Positions 52,471-61,429 of a DNA stretch of 64,000 nucleotides are shown here, in pieces. The position numbers and the translations under genes are program-made. The notes under the pieces were generated by a model. It searched no databases, was not told the DNA's origin, and was given only the letters and a program-made list of their open reading frames with translations. Source of the stretch: Georgenia sp. M64 (GTDB lineage Bacteria > Actinomycetota > Actinomycetes > Actinomycetales > Actinomycetaceae); NCBI RefSeq assembly GCF_038049925.1, contig NZ_CP145809.1:2452599-2516598 (forward strand), written 5' to 3'. The number at the start of each line of letters is the position of its first letter. The first letter of the stretch is position 1.

Positions 52471-54404
52471 TCAGGAGGCGGTCATCGCCTCCGTGGTGAC
52501 CCGCGCGGGGTTGACCCGCGAGCGGAGCATCGCCTGTGTCTCCTCGTCGACCGAGTAGAGGAGCGTCCCGCGCAGGCCGCGGGTGAGCAGGACCTTGTAG
52601 ACGTGCCGGACGAGCCGGTCGAAGGTCGGGTTGTCCACCGCCGCACGGGAGCGGAAGTCCGGGTCCTTGTTGAACTCACGGCGGGCCACCCAGTGGTCCC
52701 CCCGCCAGACGAGGTCCGGGCCGAGGATGACGCCGTTCCAGGCGTACTCGAAGCCCTGAGCGGTGTAGACGCAGCCGACCTGCTCGAAACCGGCCGGGTC
52801 GGAGGCCCAGAGCGAGGCGGGTGGGGCACCGCCGACAGCGCGCTCGCTCTTGAGGTTCCACGGCCGGCTCCACGAGCCGACCCGCACGTCGCGAACGAGC
52901 GAGCTGTCCTTGTTCGGGTCGCTCCACGGCCAGCAGAAGCCCGCGGTCATCCGGGCGTTCTCACCGGCATCCACCCGGGCGCGGAGCCTGGCCTCCATCT
53001 CGTCGACGGAGTCCACGACCTCCACGGAGAAGGTCGACTCGTCGTGCCACGCTGCCGGCTGGTCTCCGGGGTGTGGGGCTTCCGTCCTGAGCCCCAGCAG
53101 CGCGTGGACCCAGCCGAGATAGGTGTCGCTGCCGCCGGCGCGGAACTGGCCGGCGAGGTCGACCTGCCGGACGGTGATCCCTCGGCTGGCCGCGTGTGCC
53201 TTGATGTCCGGGATCGTGCCCATCTCTCCCCCGGCCGAACCACCTGGTGCTCGTCGAGGAGGAAGACCGGCACCCGAGCGGCATCGAGCAGCTCCTCCAC
53301 CTGCGGGCGGGCCTGGTCGCGCAGCGCCTTGGGCGTATAGCGGTTGACCGACTTCTCCCGGATGCGGTGGGCCTCGTCGAGCACGACGACGTCGAGAGCG
53401 TCCTCGTCGGCCCCGATGAAAGAGTTGAAGTACTTGAAGAGGTTCTTGGTTCGGGTGGAGCCCTTGCCTGCGACCTGGCGCATGGTCTGCGTGAACGACT
53501 TCGAGCCTGTGGCGTGAACGACCGGGTGACCCCGCCGCGCCAGCTCCCCGAGCACGGACAGCGCGATGACGCTCTTGCCGCTGCCCGGCGCGCCGCTGAC
53601 GACGATCGCCGTCTTGCGGCCCTCGTTGCGGGCGTCCTCGACGGCCTGGAGCACGAGCTCGTAGGCGACCTTCTGCTCGTCGAGGAGGACGAACTGCTCC
53701 CGGTGCTGGATCTCGGCGGCCGCGTGCTCGAGCAGCTGCTTGGAGGGCCGGACCGGCGAGGACAGGAGGGTGTCGGCCGCGGAGACCCCGGAGGACGGCG
53801 CGAGGCGGGTGCGGAGGTACTCGCGGAACTGCGCGCGCCGCTCTCCGGTGAACATCGGGGCGGTCGCAGCGTGCGCCGTCGGCCACAGGTCCTCGACGAG
53901 GTGGTCCGTGGCGTTGTGCAGGTAGGCGACCGATGCGAGCTGGCCGGGCTCGTCCTGCAGGACGACGAGGAAGTCGCGAAGATACTCGGCGTACGCGGCG
54001 ACCTGGAGCGAGGGGTGTAGGGAGGGCCGGTAGGGAGCCCCGGCGACGTCGACCAGGGTGTCGCTGTCCTCCCACCGCGTCGCGCCGCCCCACTGCTTGA
54101 GCTCGACGAGGACGTAGCTGGGACGGCCCGTCTCCGGGTGCGACCCGGCTAGGAGGACGTCGATCCGCTTGTTCGACAGCGGTAGCCGGTGCTCGAGGAC
54201 GACCTCGACGTCGTCGAGCCCAGCGGCCGTCAGATCGGCGGCGAGGACCGGGAGGCTGTGCCGCCACGACCGCCGCTCACTCTCGCCGGGAACCGTGCCG
54301 CCCTGCATGAGGAGATAGTTCTCCAGCGCGTCCTCGACCACCGAGAAATCCCCGTGGACGCTCTCGCTGAGCTGGTGCGCGGAAAGACGGACGTTCCCGA
54401 CCAC
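52471..54404 (-). pseudogene. DUF2075 (Schlafen-like) helicase gene split by a frameshift
   Basis: The N-terminal part (54404 to about 53225) has a PD-(D/E)XK-like start (RIDVLLAGSHP...YVLVELKQWGG) and helicase motifs VVSGAPGSGKSVIALSVL, VVVLDEAHRIREKSVNR and VFLLDEHQVVRPGE. Then the frame breaks at GGGGGAGAGATGG (53221-53234), and the rest continues in another frame as MGTIPDIKAHAASRG...VGCVYTAQGFEYAWNGVILGPDLVW...YKVLLTRGLRGTLLYSV, ending at 52471. A two-base GA duplication or one lost G would restore LLDEHQVVRPGE(V/M)GTIPDI. Start at the GTG at 54404 after GAGGGG; a GTG at 54425 is possible. Both halves otherwise look intact, so the change is recent, a read error, or a tract able to switch. 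Intact relatives occur in defence islands. Confidence 0.82.
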
Positions 54405-54522
54405 TGATTTCCCCTCGGGCAGCACGAATCATCGTGCGGAGGGGACATGTCTGCTGGGCAGAAGTCCGTCGGTACCGCTGTCCTGACATTATCGGACAAG
54501 TGCGGGCGGAGGACGGGAGGCA

Positions 54523-54787
54523 CTACCGGATGGTCATCCGGGCCCTGGTCATCGTCGCGAGGATCCGGGCGTGCGTCTGCCGCGGCAGTGCCCTTCTCCC
54601 CGGCTCACCGAAAGGGTTCCCGGGGCGTGCCTGCGCGTTCGCGAGCAGGTCGTCGAGCCCGACCCGTGCGACCAGGAGCAGTCCGTGGGTGGCTCGGGTG
54701 CACGCCACGGCGAGTCGTCCGAACGCGAAGTTGAACGCGTCCAGCCTGCTGGCACCCGAAAGCGGGCGACACGTCCGTCAGAGCGAC
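54523..54787 (-). pseudogene. C-terminal remnant of a superfamily I helicase/ATPase
   Basis: Minus-strand frame reading PLSGASRLDAFNFAFGRLAV then ACTRATHGLLLVARVGLDDLLA and ending ...LPRQTHARILATMTR. The FNxAFxRxxVACTRATHGLLLV pattern is helicase motif VI of SF1/AAA_12 enzymes. A stop lies just upstream (about 54788), no start or ribosome site is in frame, and the rest of the gene is missing. Together with the frameshifted gene beside it, this marks decay at the right edge of the island. Confidence 0.65.
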
Positions 54788-54870
54788 TTGGAACGCAAGA
54801 CTGATCCGCCCTCAACTCGATAACGAACCGTGGCACACTTGCAGCGGTCTCGGAGTCGAAGGAGCGCAAC

Positions 54871-56097
54871 ATGTCGAACCCGCTCGATCTCGGTGGTGCC
54901 CCCTCTCCCGCAGTAGAGGATCCACTGGTGCTGGAGCCACCAAAGCCCGCCGCTGAAGTCGCTGTGCGCGAGCCCGAGAAGGTCGGCGGGATGATCCTCG
55001 TGGATGAAGACGCGCAGAAGAAGCATGCCGAGACGGCGCAACGGTTCGTCGACGACCTCCTCAGCACCTCTATGCACGGTCCCGAGTTCCAGACCAAGCT
55101 GGCGCAGCTGACCCGGCTCGGGGAGGGCGCGATGCAGCAAGCGAGTGCCTCCTCCAACAGGATGTTGAGGAGGCCCGCAGCCGCCCTCGCTGCGAGTGGC
55201 GCAGACCCGGCGTCGCGAACGGGGAGCACTCTCGTCGAGCTCCGTCAGATCGTCACCGAGCTGGACCCCAAACGCCACGACCTGACAGGCACGAAGCGCG
55301 TCTTGCGTTTCCTTCCAGGTGGCAGTGCGGTGCAGCGCTACTTCCTGAAGTTCGAGTCAGCGCAACAGCAGCTCGATGCGATCACCAGGGCGCTCAAGGG
55401 AGGGCAGGACGAGTTGCGCCACGACAACGCTGCCATCCAGACCGAGCGGGACGCTCTCTGGTCGTCGATGGGGCAACTCGCAAACTACGCAGTGCTCGCC
55501 GGCCACCTCGGGGCCGAGCTCGAGCGGCGCACGGTGGAACTCCGCAACGAGGGGCGCGCCGAGGACGCGACGACCCTCGAGGCCGATGCACTGTTTTACG
55601 TCCGCCAGCGGCATCAGGACCTGATGACGCAGATGGCTGTCTCGATCCAGGGCTACCTCGCACTCGACGTGGTTAAAAAGAACAACTCCGAGCTAGTCAA
55701 GGGCGTCGACCGGGCGCTGGACACAACGTTAGCTGCCCTACGGGTCGCGGTGATCGTGGCCCAAGCACTGGCACAGCAGAAGATCGTGCTTGCGCAGGTT
55801 GAGGCCCTCAACTCGACCACATCGAACATGATCATGTCCACATCGGAACTCCTCCGGTCGCAGGGCGCCGCCGTGCACCAGAACGCCGTCAAGGCGACGA
55901 TCGACCCAGGCAAACTGCAGCAAGCGTTCGACAACGTCTTCCAGGCAATGGACGAGATCGACCGCTACAAGGCCGAGGCAGCGCAGTCGATGAAGCAGAC
56001 GGTGCAGGTATTGGAGGGCCAGGTCAACCGCGCCCGCCTGCAACTCGAGCGAAGCCACGCGACCGACGCCGCCACCAACCATGCCCCGAAGGCCTGA
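54871..56097 (+). CDS. TelA/YaaN-family toxic anion resistance protein
   Basis: 408 residues; GGAG lies 6 bases before the ATG. An acidic, Pro-rich leader (about 1-35) precedes the all-alpha TelA domain, with the conserved LRFLPGGSAVQRYFLKFESAQQQLDAITRALKGGQDELRHDNAAIQTERDALW, VLAGHLGAELERRTVEL, and VKKNNSELVKGVDRALDTTLAALRVAVIVAQALAQQKIVLAQVEALNSTT. The family is linked to tellurite and cell-envelope stress resistance, but its biochemistry is unclear. It is followed 2 bases later by an XpaC-like gene, matching the xpaC-yaaN pair of Bacillus. Confidence 0.92.
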   Translation: MSNPLDLGGAPSPAVEDPLVLEPPKPAAEVAVREPEKVGGMILVDEDAQKKHAETAQRFVDDLLSTSMHGPEFQTKLAQLTRLGEGAMQQASASSNRMLRRPAAALAASGADPASRTGSTLVELRQIVTELDPKRHDLTGTKRVLRFLPGGSAVQRYFLKFESAQQQLDAITRALKGGQDELRHDNAAIQTERDALWSSMGQLANYAVLAGHLGAELERRTVELRNEGRAEDATTLEADALFYVRQRHQDLMTQMAVSIQGYLALDVVKKNNSELVKGVDRALDTTLAALRVAVIVAQALAQQKIVLAQVEALNSTTSNMIMSTSELLRSQGAAVHQNAVKATIDPGKLQQAFDNVFQAMDEIDRYKAEAAQSMKQTVQVLEGQVNRARLQLERSHATDAATNHAPKA

Positions 56098-56099
56098 AT

Positions 56100-56906
56100 A
56101 TGACACGATTCACGTTCAAGAACGCGGTCAAAGTTGGCGCAGTTGTCTTCCTTTTCCCGTTCATCGCCTTCTTGCTGCTGATCATCGGCCTCAGCTCAAA
56201 GCGTAGAAGAGTGCTCCTCGAGGGGATCGCGTACGCGGTCGCATTCGTCATCGCCATCAGCCTGCCTACCGGGAGTGCCGTCTCGGCCTTTCTCGGGCTC
56301 GGTGCCATGGTGGCGTCCGGTATTCGCTCATATCAGGTTCGAGACCTGTGGCTACGCCGCAAGAGCGCGAGTCCCCAGCCGCAGTACGTTGCCGGCCCTA
56401 AAGCGCCCCAGGCCCCACCGCTCCCTTACCCGGGTCCTCAGGCGGCCGCACTGCCCCCTCGCCCCACCAACGACGACTTCGCGCCCGCTCTCGCCTGGGT
56501 AGCGGCCCAGGCAAAGCAGAACAAGTACCGCATCCCTTCCGAGTCCTACGTCACCATCCTCGAGACGTGTCAGACACTCGACTCGGTACTGGACGCCGAG
56601 AAGCGCCAACCCACCGCAGACGCTCGCTTCCAGTACGAACTTGGTGCCATGGTGAAGGAATACCTGCCCGCCGTCCTTCGGAACTACCTCGCAATTCCTC
56701 CAGACATGGTGGGAATCCGCCAGCCGAATGGCAGGACCGCAGACGAGGAGCTCGAGAGCCAGATCCAGCTCCTCGCCCGGCAGGCAGAGACGCTCCACGC
56801 AAACCGTCACCGGCAGAGCTCCGCCGACCTAACCAGCACGGGCAACTTCTTGAGGGAGCGGTTCGGACACCACCAGCAGGGTGGGTTCGACTTCGGGATC
56901 GAGTAG
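56100..56906 (+). CDS. XpaC-like membrane protein, partner of TelA
   Basis: 268 residues. Two or three N-terminal membrane helices (about 12-32, 42-58 and 60-75: VVFLFPFIAFLLLIIGL, AYAVAFVIAISLPTGSAVSAFLGLGAMVAS) are followed by a Pro-rich linker (95-125) and a soluble alpha-helical domain (about 130-250: ALAWVAAQAKQNKYRIPSESYVTILETCQTL; AMVKEYLPAVLRNYLAIPP). GAAGG inside the telA 3' end serves as ribosome site. The layout resembles XpaC/YaaN pairs, so the two products probably act together at the membrane. Confidence 0.75.
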   Translation: MTRFTFKNAVKVGAVVFLFPFIAFLLLIIGLSSKRRRVLLEGIAYAVAFVIAISLPTGSAVSAFLGLGAMVASGIRSYQVRDLWLRRKSASPQPQYVAGPKAPQAPPLPYPGPQAAALPPRPTNDDFAPALAWVAAQAKQNKYRIPSESYVTILETCQTLDSVLDAEKRQPTADARFQYELGAMVKEYLPAVLRNYLAIPPDMVGIRQPNGRTADEELESQIQLLARQAETLHANRHRQSSADLTSTGNFLRERFGHHQQGGFDFGIE

Positions 56907-57218
56907 CCCGTACCGAGCCGTCAATCGGTTACGTCGATGAAGGCTGCGACGCGTCGAGGCTGTCCGTGTTGGCACTCTCACCTCGGTTTCGCGGTACCAC
57001 TCGAGGACCTTCTTATCGCTTCCGTACCGCACAAGAGTCCGCGGGACCGACGGTCACCAGGCAGATGGCGTGAACCCGACCCGATCCCTACCCTGTACGG
57101 GCTACTCGCGCCGCCGCACCCGCGCTGGCGGGAAGACAGTTCCGATAGCCACGTCGTTCATACGCGAGTCCGCCCCTGCTGGGGGTCGTGCCCTGCACCG
57201 ACGGCGTTTGCGCGGTCG
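56907..57218. other. Convergent intergenic stretch with no gene
   Basis: 312 bases between the ends of the XpaC-like gene and the response regulator gene. Short frames present here have no ribosome site or family resemblance. No obvious terminator hairpin, tRNA or repeat was found. Confidence 0.6.
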
Positions 57219-57896
57219 TCAGCCGGGCTCCCCCGCCTGGACCAGCCCGGACTCGTACGCGACGACGGCGATCTGCACCCGGTCGCGCAGGTCGAGCTTC
57301 GTCAGCACCCGGGAGACGTAGGTCTCGACGGTCGCCTCGCTGAGGAACAGCCGGGCGCCGACCTCGGCGTTCGACAGCCCCCGCGCGACGAGCCGCACCA
57401 CCTCGGTCTCTCGCTCGCTCAGCGCGCTCAGCTCGGTCGGTCGCTGACCGGCCGGGGGTCGGCGCGCGAACTGGGTCAGCATCCGCGTGATGAGCGCCGG
57501 GGCGAGCATCGACTCCCCGCGGGCGACCACCCGGACGGCGTGGACGAGGTCGTCGGGGGCGACGTCCTTGAGGAGGAACCCGGCGGCGCCGGCCCGGACG
57601 GCGGACCACACGTACTCGTCGAGGTCGAACGTCGTCAGCACCACGATCCGCGGGTGCGGCGGCGGCCCGGCGAGGATCTCCCGGGTGGCGGCGACGCCGT
57701 CGAGGCGGGGCATGCGGATGTCCATGAGGACGACGTCGGGGCGCAGCTCAGCGACGGCGGTCACGGCGGCCCGGCCGTCCTCGGCCTCCCCCACCACGTC
57801 GAGGCCGGCCCGTTCGAGGATGAGCCGGAAGCCCGTGCGGACGAGCTCCTGGTCGTCGACGACGAGCACCGTCGTCGACGGCGTCGGGGTGCTCAC
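57219..57896 (-). CDS. NarL/LuxR-type response regulator
   Basis: 225 residues. The receiver is complete: VLVVDDQELVRTGFRLIL (Asp pair), DVVLMDIRMPRLDG with the phosphorylatable Asp near 58, LTTFD with Thr, and Lys in GFLLKD. The LuxR helix-turn-helix is at about 155-215 (LSERETEVVRLVARGLSNAEVGARLFLSEATVETYVSRVLTKLDL). The GTG at 57896 overlaps the stop of the kinase gene (GTGA), so the pair is translated together. Confidence 0.96.
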   Translation of the reverse strand: MSTPTPSTTVLVVDDQELVRTGFRLILERAGLDVVGEAEDGRAAVTAVAELRPDVVLMDIRMPRLDGVAATREILAGPPPHPRIVVLTTFDLDEYVWSAVRAGAAGFLLKDVAPDDLVHAVRVVARGESMLAPALITRMLTQFARRPPAGQRPTELSALSERETEVVRLVARGLSNAEVGARLFLSEATVETYVSRVLTKLDLRDRVQIAVVAYESGLVQAGEPG

Positions 57897-59062
57897 GCCC
57901 CCTCCAAGGGCAGGACGGCGTCCACCGTGAAGCCGCTGCCGTTTGTGACGGTGAGGGTGCCGCCGAAGAGTGCCGCCCGCTCGCGCATCCCGACGATCCC
58001 GTGCCCGGGCTCGCCGTCGGCCGGCCGGGCTGGTCCGTCGTCGCGCACCCGGATGCGCAGGTCGTCCTCGCCGAAGTGCAGGACCACCTGTGCCCGCCCG
58101 GCGGCGGAGTGCCGGCGGACGTTGGTCAGCGCCTCCTGGACGATCCGGTAGGCGGTCAGGTCCAGGCCCGCGGCGAGCGGCGTGCGCTCACCGGTGACCT
58201 CGACGTCGACGTCGAGCCCCGACTCGCGTACGGCCCCGACGAGCTCAGGCAGGGCGTCGACCCCCGGCTGCGGAGCGAAGGCCCCGGCCGGCTCGAGCTC
58301 ACGCAGCATGTGGACCATCCGGCGCATCTCGGTCAGCGCGCCGGCGCCCGTGGTGCGGATGGCGCCCAGGGCCTTGCGCGCGAACGCGGGGTCGTCCTCG
58401 ACCAGCTGCTCGGCGGCGCCGGCCTGGACCACGATGACGCCGACGGCGTGGGCGACGATGTCGTGCAGCTCGCGAGCGATCCGGCCGCGTTCCTCGGCGA
58501 CGGCGGCCGCGGCCCGCTCCCTCGCCTCGAGCTCGGCGCGGTGCGCCCGCACCGCCGCGGCCGCGGCCCGCTCGGCCGAGACCCGCAACCCGTGCCCGCA
58601 CAGGAACGCCAGGGTCAGGGCACCCCAGTGGAAGACCAGCTCGCCGGGGTCGCGAAGGAGCGGGAGGAACACGTCGGCGACGACGACCATCGCCGCCGCG
58701 GCGATCGCGCTGACCCAGCGCAATCGGCCCGGCGCGTGCCGGGCGAGGGAGTACACGAGGACGAGCATCGGGACGAGCTGGCCGAAGAAGAGCACCTGGA
58801 GCTCGCCGCCCACGAGGACGCCGAGGACCGGCCACATCGCGAGCGCGGCGAGGGCGACCCGGGGTCGGGCGCGGCGCTGGGAGAGCAGCGTCGCGACCGT
58901 CACGATGCCGATCGAGCTGACCACGGGTGAGCCCGTGCCGACGACCGACTCCATCGGCAGCCAGACCTCGACGAGGCCCAGCACGGCGACGAGCGCCGCG
59001 ACGCCGGCGTCCAGCGCCCGTTCCCGACGGGCCGAGCGGTCCACAGCGCCCAATCTAGACAT
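57893..59062 (-). CDS. Membrane sensor histidine kinase, NarX/DesK-type
   Basis: 389 residues; start taken at the ATG at 59062. Several N-terminal membrane helices (about residues 20-160, e.g. ALAALAMWPVLGVLV, LVPMLVLVYSLA, AIAAAAMVVVADVFLPLL) are followed by a HisKA_3 dimerisation helix ERGRIARELHDIVAHAVGVIVVQAGAA with the phosphorylated His, and a HATPase domain (YRIVQEALTNVRRHS, GHGIVGMRERAALFGG). No extracytoplasmic sensor domain is obvious. It signals to the response regulator gene that follows with a 4-base overlap. Its stimulus is unknown; the divergent membrane protein is a plausible target. Confidence 0.93.
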   Translation of the reverse strand: MSRLGAVDRSARRERALDAGVAALVAVLGLVEVWLPMESVVGTGSPVVSSIGIVTVATLLSQRRARPRVALAALAMWPVLGVLVGGELQVLFFGQLVPMLVLVYSLARHAPGRLRWVSAIAAAAMVVVADVFLPLLRDPGELVFHWGALTLAFLCGHGLRVSAERAAAAAVRAHRAELEARERAAAAVAEERGRIARELHDIVAHAVGVIVVQAGAAEQLVEDDPAFARKALGAIRTTGAGALTEMRRMVHMLRELEPAGAFAPQPGVDALPELVGAVRESGLDVDVEVTGERTPLAAGLDLTAYRIVQEALTNVRRHSAAGRAQVVLHFGEDDLRIRVRDDGPARPADGEPGHGIVGMRERAALFGGTLTVTNGSGFTVDAVLPLEGA

Positions 59063-59103
59063 GGCGGGGTGTGCGCGGTGTCGTCCTGAGGTGGACAAAG
59101 CGG

Positions 59104-59117
59104 TCAACCCGGGTTGA
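59104..59117. promoter_or_regulatory. Perfect 14-bp palindrome in a divergent intergenic region
   Basis: TCAACCCGGGTTGA is perfectly self-complementary and lies between the kinase gene (start 59062) and the divergent membrane protein gene (59255). It could bind the NarL-type regulator or another dimer. The 192-base interval holds no other clear signal. Confidence 0.4.
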
Positions 59118-59254
59118 TCCCGCGGCACCGGCCGGCCAACCCGAGTCCCATGGGCCGACGACCTGGCGCCGATGCCGCGCGACCCGCGCGATCCCTAGCG
59201 TCGGGACCAGCCCGGCGACGTCGTCGGGACCGCCCTCACCACAGGAGCCCGGAC

Positions 59255-59944
59255 ATGAATCACCTCACCTCGCCCGCGGTGCGCTGGACCGTCGCCCTCG
59301 CGCTCGCGCTCGCCCTCGCCGGCGTCACGACGGTCGTGAGCATCCTCCTCATGCCGGACTTCTCCGGCACTCACGCCGACTGGCTGGCGGAGATCGCCGG
59401 GGATCCCGGCACGGCCGCCGTCTCGGCGCACCTGTTCGCCTTCTCCCAGCTCCTCGTGGCCGTCGGGGTGGTGGGGGTTGCCGTGCAGGTGTTCCCGCGC
59501 CCCCCGCGCCTGGCGTTCCTCGCCGCCGCCCTCGTGGTGCTCCAGGCGTTCGGGCACGCCGCGCACGCCGGGTTCAACGCCGTTATCCTCGCCATGGCGG
59601 CCGGCGCCGGCGACGCCACCACCCACGTCGAGCTGCTTGAGCGCACAGAGGCCGGGCTGCTGCCCTACATGGCGCTCGGGCTGATCGGGACCGTGCTGGG
59701 CCTGATCCTCCTCGGCGCGGCTCTGCTCCGCGCGGGCTACGGGCCCCGGTGGCTCGGCGTCGTCCTTATCGCGTTCGTCGTGGTCGAGTTCGGCCTGTCC
59801 GGCCTGAGCATGTGGGCGGGCTACCTCGCCGGCGCCCTGTTCCTCGTGGCGTTCCTCGCCATGGCGGTGCTCACCGTGCGCGGGGCCGACGACGCAGCTC
59901 ACGTGCCGGCGACCCAACAGGCGGTGGCCAGAACCGCGAGCTGA
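59255..59944 (+). CDS. Polytopic membrane protein of unknown function
   Basis: 229 residues; AGGAG lies 7 bases before the ATG at 59255. Six likely membrane helices: about 12-33, 62-82, 87-105, 130-165, 170-190 and 195-215. Segments such as LLMPDFSGTHADWLAEIAGDPG and GHAAHAGFNAVILAMAAGA lie between them. No transport or catalytic motif is recognised. A strong stem-loop follows. It is divergent from a two-component system with a shared control region, so it may be regulated by that system. Confidence 0.8.
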   Translation: MNHLTSPAVRWTVALALALALAGVTTVVSILLMPDFSGTHADWLAEIAGDPGTAAVSAHLFAFSQLLVAVGVVGVAVQVFPRPPRLAFLAAALVVLQAFGHAAHAGFNAVILAMAAGAGDATTHVELLERTEAGLLPYMALGLIGTVLGLILLGAALLRAGYGPRWLGVVLIAFVVVEFGLSGLSMWAGYLAGALFLVAFLAMAVLTVRGADDAAHVPATQQAVARTAS

Positions 59945-59948
59945 GGCC

Positions 59949-59983
59949 ACGGCCCCGCCGCCAGCCACGGGCGGCGGGGCCGT
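59949..59983 (+). terminator. Strong stem-loop terminator
   Basis: A 14 bp perfect stem (59949-59962 with 59970-59983; arms ACGGCCCCGCCGCC and GGCGGCGGGGCCGT) around a 7-base loop, right after the membrane protein stop. There is no U-tract, as often in high-G+C genomes. Confidence 0.75.
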
Positions 59984-60046
59984 ACGCCGGAGGCGGAGTG
60001 GTGCGCGGCGGGCGCGCGGCCGACGGCTGGTCGGGCGGGCAGCGGA

Positions 60047-60475
60047 TCAGCGGTGGGATGCGCCGGCGGGCACGTCGGACAGCTCCGCGATCCTGATGTG
60101 GTTGCCGAACGGGTCACGCAGCCCGAAGTCCAGACCGTACGGACGGGCGGTGGGCTCGTCGGTGATGTCCACGCCGCGCTCGACGAGCTGCTCGTACATG
60201 CCCTGGGCGTCGTCGGCGGTGAAGAAGAGGTGTCCGCCGGCGGCGCCCTTGGTCAGCAGGTCGCGGACCTGCTCGGCCGTGCGCTCGTCCATCGACGGCG
60301 GGGCCGGCCGCTCGAGCAGGATCTGGTGCCCGTCCGGTGCCTTGACGGTGAGCCACCGCATGGGGCCGAAGTTCATGTCGTCGGCGAGCTCGAGGCCGAG
60401 GGTGCCGACGTAGAAGTCGAGCGCCTCGTCCTGGTCGAGGACGTAGACCTGACTGATGCGCAGCGTGGTGATCAT
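60047..60475 (-). CDS. VOC-family (glyoxalase/bleomycin resistance-like) protein
   Basis: 142 residues with two beta-alpha-beta-beta-beta units of the vicinal oxygen chelate fold: ISQVYVLDQDEALDFYVGTLGLEL, RWLTVKAPDGHQILLERP, GHLFFTADDAQGMYEQLVERGVDI and GLDFGLRDPFGNHIRIAEL. The metal-ligand positions (His, Glu) look at least partly kept. Substrate unknown. It lies 55 bases from the AraC-type gene on the same strand, a common pairing in actinobacteria. Confidence 0.92.
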   Translation of the reverse strand: MITTLRISQVYVLDQDEALDFYVGTLGLELADDMNFGPMRWLTVKAPDGHQILLERPAPPSMDERTAEQVRDLLTKGAAGGHLFFTADDAQGMYEQLVERGVDITDEPTARPYGLDFGLRDPFGNHIRIAELSDVPAGASHR

Positions 60476-60530
60476 GACGTGCTCCTCGTTCGGGCCGCCC
60501 GGGCGGGGCGGCTGATGAACAGAACGCTAT

Positions 60531-60950
60531 TCAGCCGGGCGTCGGTGAGGCTTCTCCGAAACTGCTCGGTCTCCCCCACCGTTTGGTGAAGCAGGTCGGG
60601 ACCGCAGGAGGCGGGACGGCGGCGCGGAACTCGCTCGGTGACTGACCGACCACCTCGCGGAAGGTCCGGCTGAACGTCCCGAGGCTCGTGAACCCGACGC
60701 TCATGCAGACATCGGTGACGGACCGGTCGGTCTCGCGCAGGAGGTGCATCGCGCGCTCGACCCGCCGGCGCTGGAGGTAGCGGTGCGGCGTCTCGCCGAA
60801 CGTGCGCTTGAACGTCCGGATGAAGTGGGCGTCGGAGACGAGTGCGATCCGCGCGAGGGCGGGGATGTCGAGCGGCTCGGTGTACGCGCGGTCCATGGCG
60901 TCGCGGGCGCGCAGCAGTCGGCGGTTGGCCTGCTCCGACTCCCGGCTCAC
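60531..60950 (-). CDS. AraC-family transcriptional regulator
   Basis: 139 residues, almost only the DNA-binding domain: two helix-turn-helix units, DIPALARIALVSDAHFIRTFKRTFGETPHRYLQRRRVERAMHLLRETDRSVTDVCMSVGFTSLGTFSRTFREVVGQSPSEFR. No ligand-binding domain is fused. The C-terminal 25 residues are unlike the family. The GTG at 60950 is preceded by GGGTGATCGG. It probably controls the VOC gene next to it. Confidence 0.93.
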   Translation of the reverse strand: MSRESEQANRRLLRARDAMDRAYTEPLDIPALARIALVSDAHFIRTFKRTFGETPHRYLQRRRVERAMHLLRETDRSVTDVCMSVGFTSLGTFSRTFREVVGQSPSEFRAAVPPPAVPTCFTKRWGRPSSFGEASPTPG

Positions 60951-61081
60951 CCGATCACCCCCGAACCGGACTCATCCTTCACCTGCACAGGCACTTCGTG
61001 CGAGGGCGAAGCCCTGTCGCGCACGGTCGGTCCACGCCCTTTACGACTCCGCGGCGACGGTTCCTCCCCCACCGTGGAGCC

Positions 61082-61429
61082 ATGGGAACGGTCGACGACG
61101 CCATCGCGGAGGTCCCCTCGCCGTCGCGGGAGGTGCTGCAGCACGTGGTCGACATCGCCCGTCGGCTCGCGCCCGACGCCGAGCAGGGCATGAGCTACGG
61201 GATGCCGGCGCTGCGCGTGGCCGGCAAGCCGTTCGTCAGCGTCGTCGCCGCGGCCAGGCACCTCTCGCTCTTCCCGTTCTCACCGGCCGCGATCGACACC
61301 GTGCGCGACGAGCTCGCGGGCTACTCGCTGTCGAAGGGCACCGTGCGCTTCACGGCCGAGCACCCGCTGCCCGACGACGTCGTCGAGCGCATCCTCCGTG
61401 CCCGGCTGGCGGAGATCACTGGGTCGTGA
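61082..61429 (+). CDS. DUF1801-type (YdhG-like) small protein
   Basis: 115 residues: TVDDAIAEVPSPSREVLQHVVDIARRLAPDAEQGMSYGMPALRVAGKPFVSVVAAARHLSLFPFSPAAIDTVRDELAGYSLSKGTVRFTAEHPLPDDVVERIL. The GMSYGMPAL and LSKGTVRF motifs are those of DUF1801/iron-chaperone-like proteins. GGAG precedes the ATG closely. It is divergent from the AraC gene and adjoins the insertion element. Function unclear. Confidence 0.92.
   Translation: MGTVDDAIAEVPSPSREVLQHVVDIARRLAPDAEQGMSYGMPALRVAGKPFVSVVAAARHLSLFPFSPAAIDTVRDELAGYSLSKGTVRFTAEHPLPDDVVERILRARLAEITGS

Noticed and set aside
54830-54850. Sigma-54-like promoter (TGGCAC...TTGCA) before the TelA gene
   Set aside because: The two halves are only 2 bases apart instead of the required 4-5, and actinobacteria generally lack sigma-54.
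56829-57032. A 67-codon minus-strand frame after the XpaC-like gene
   Set aside because: It overlaps the XpaC-like 3' end, has no ribosome site, and shows no similarity to known families.
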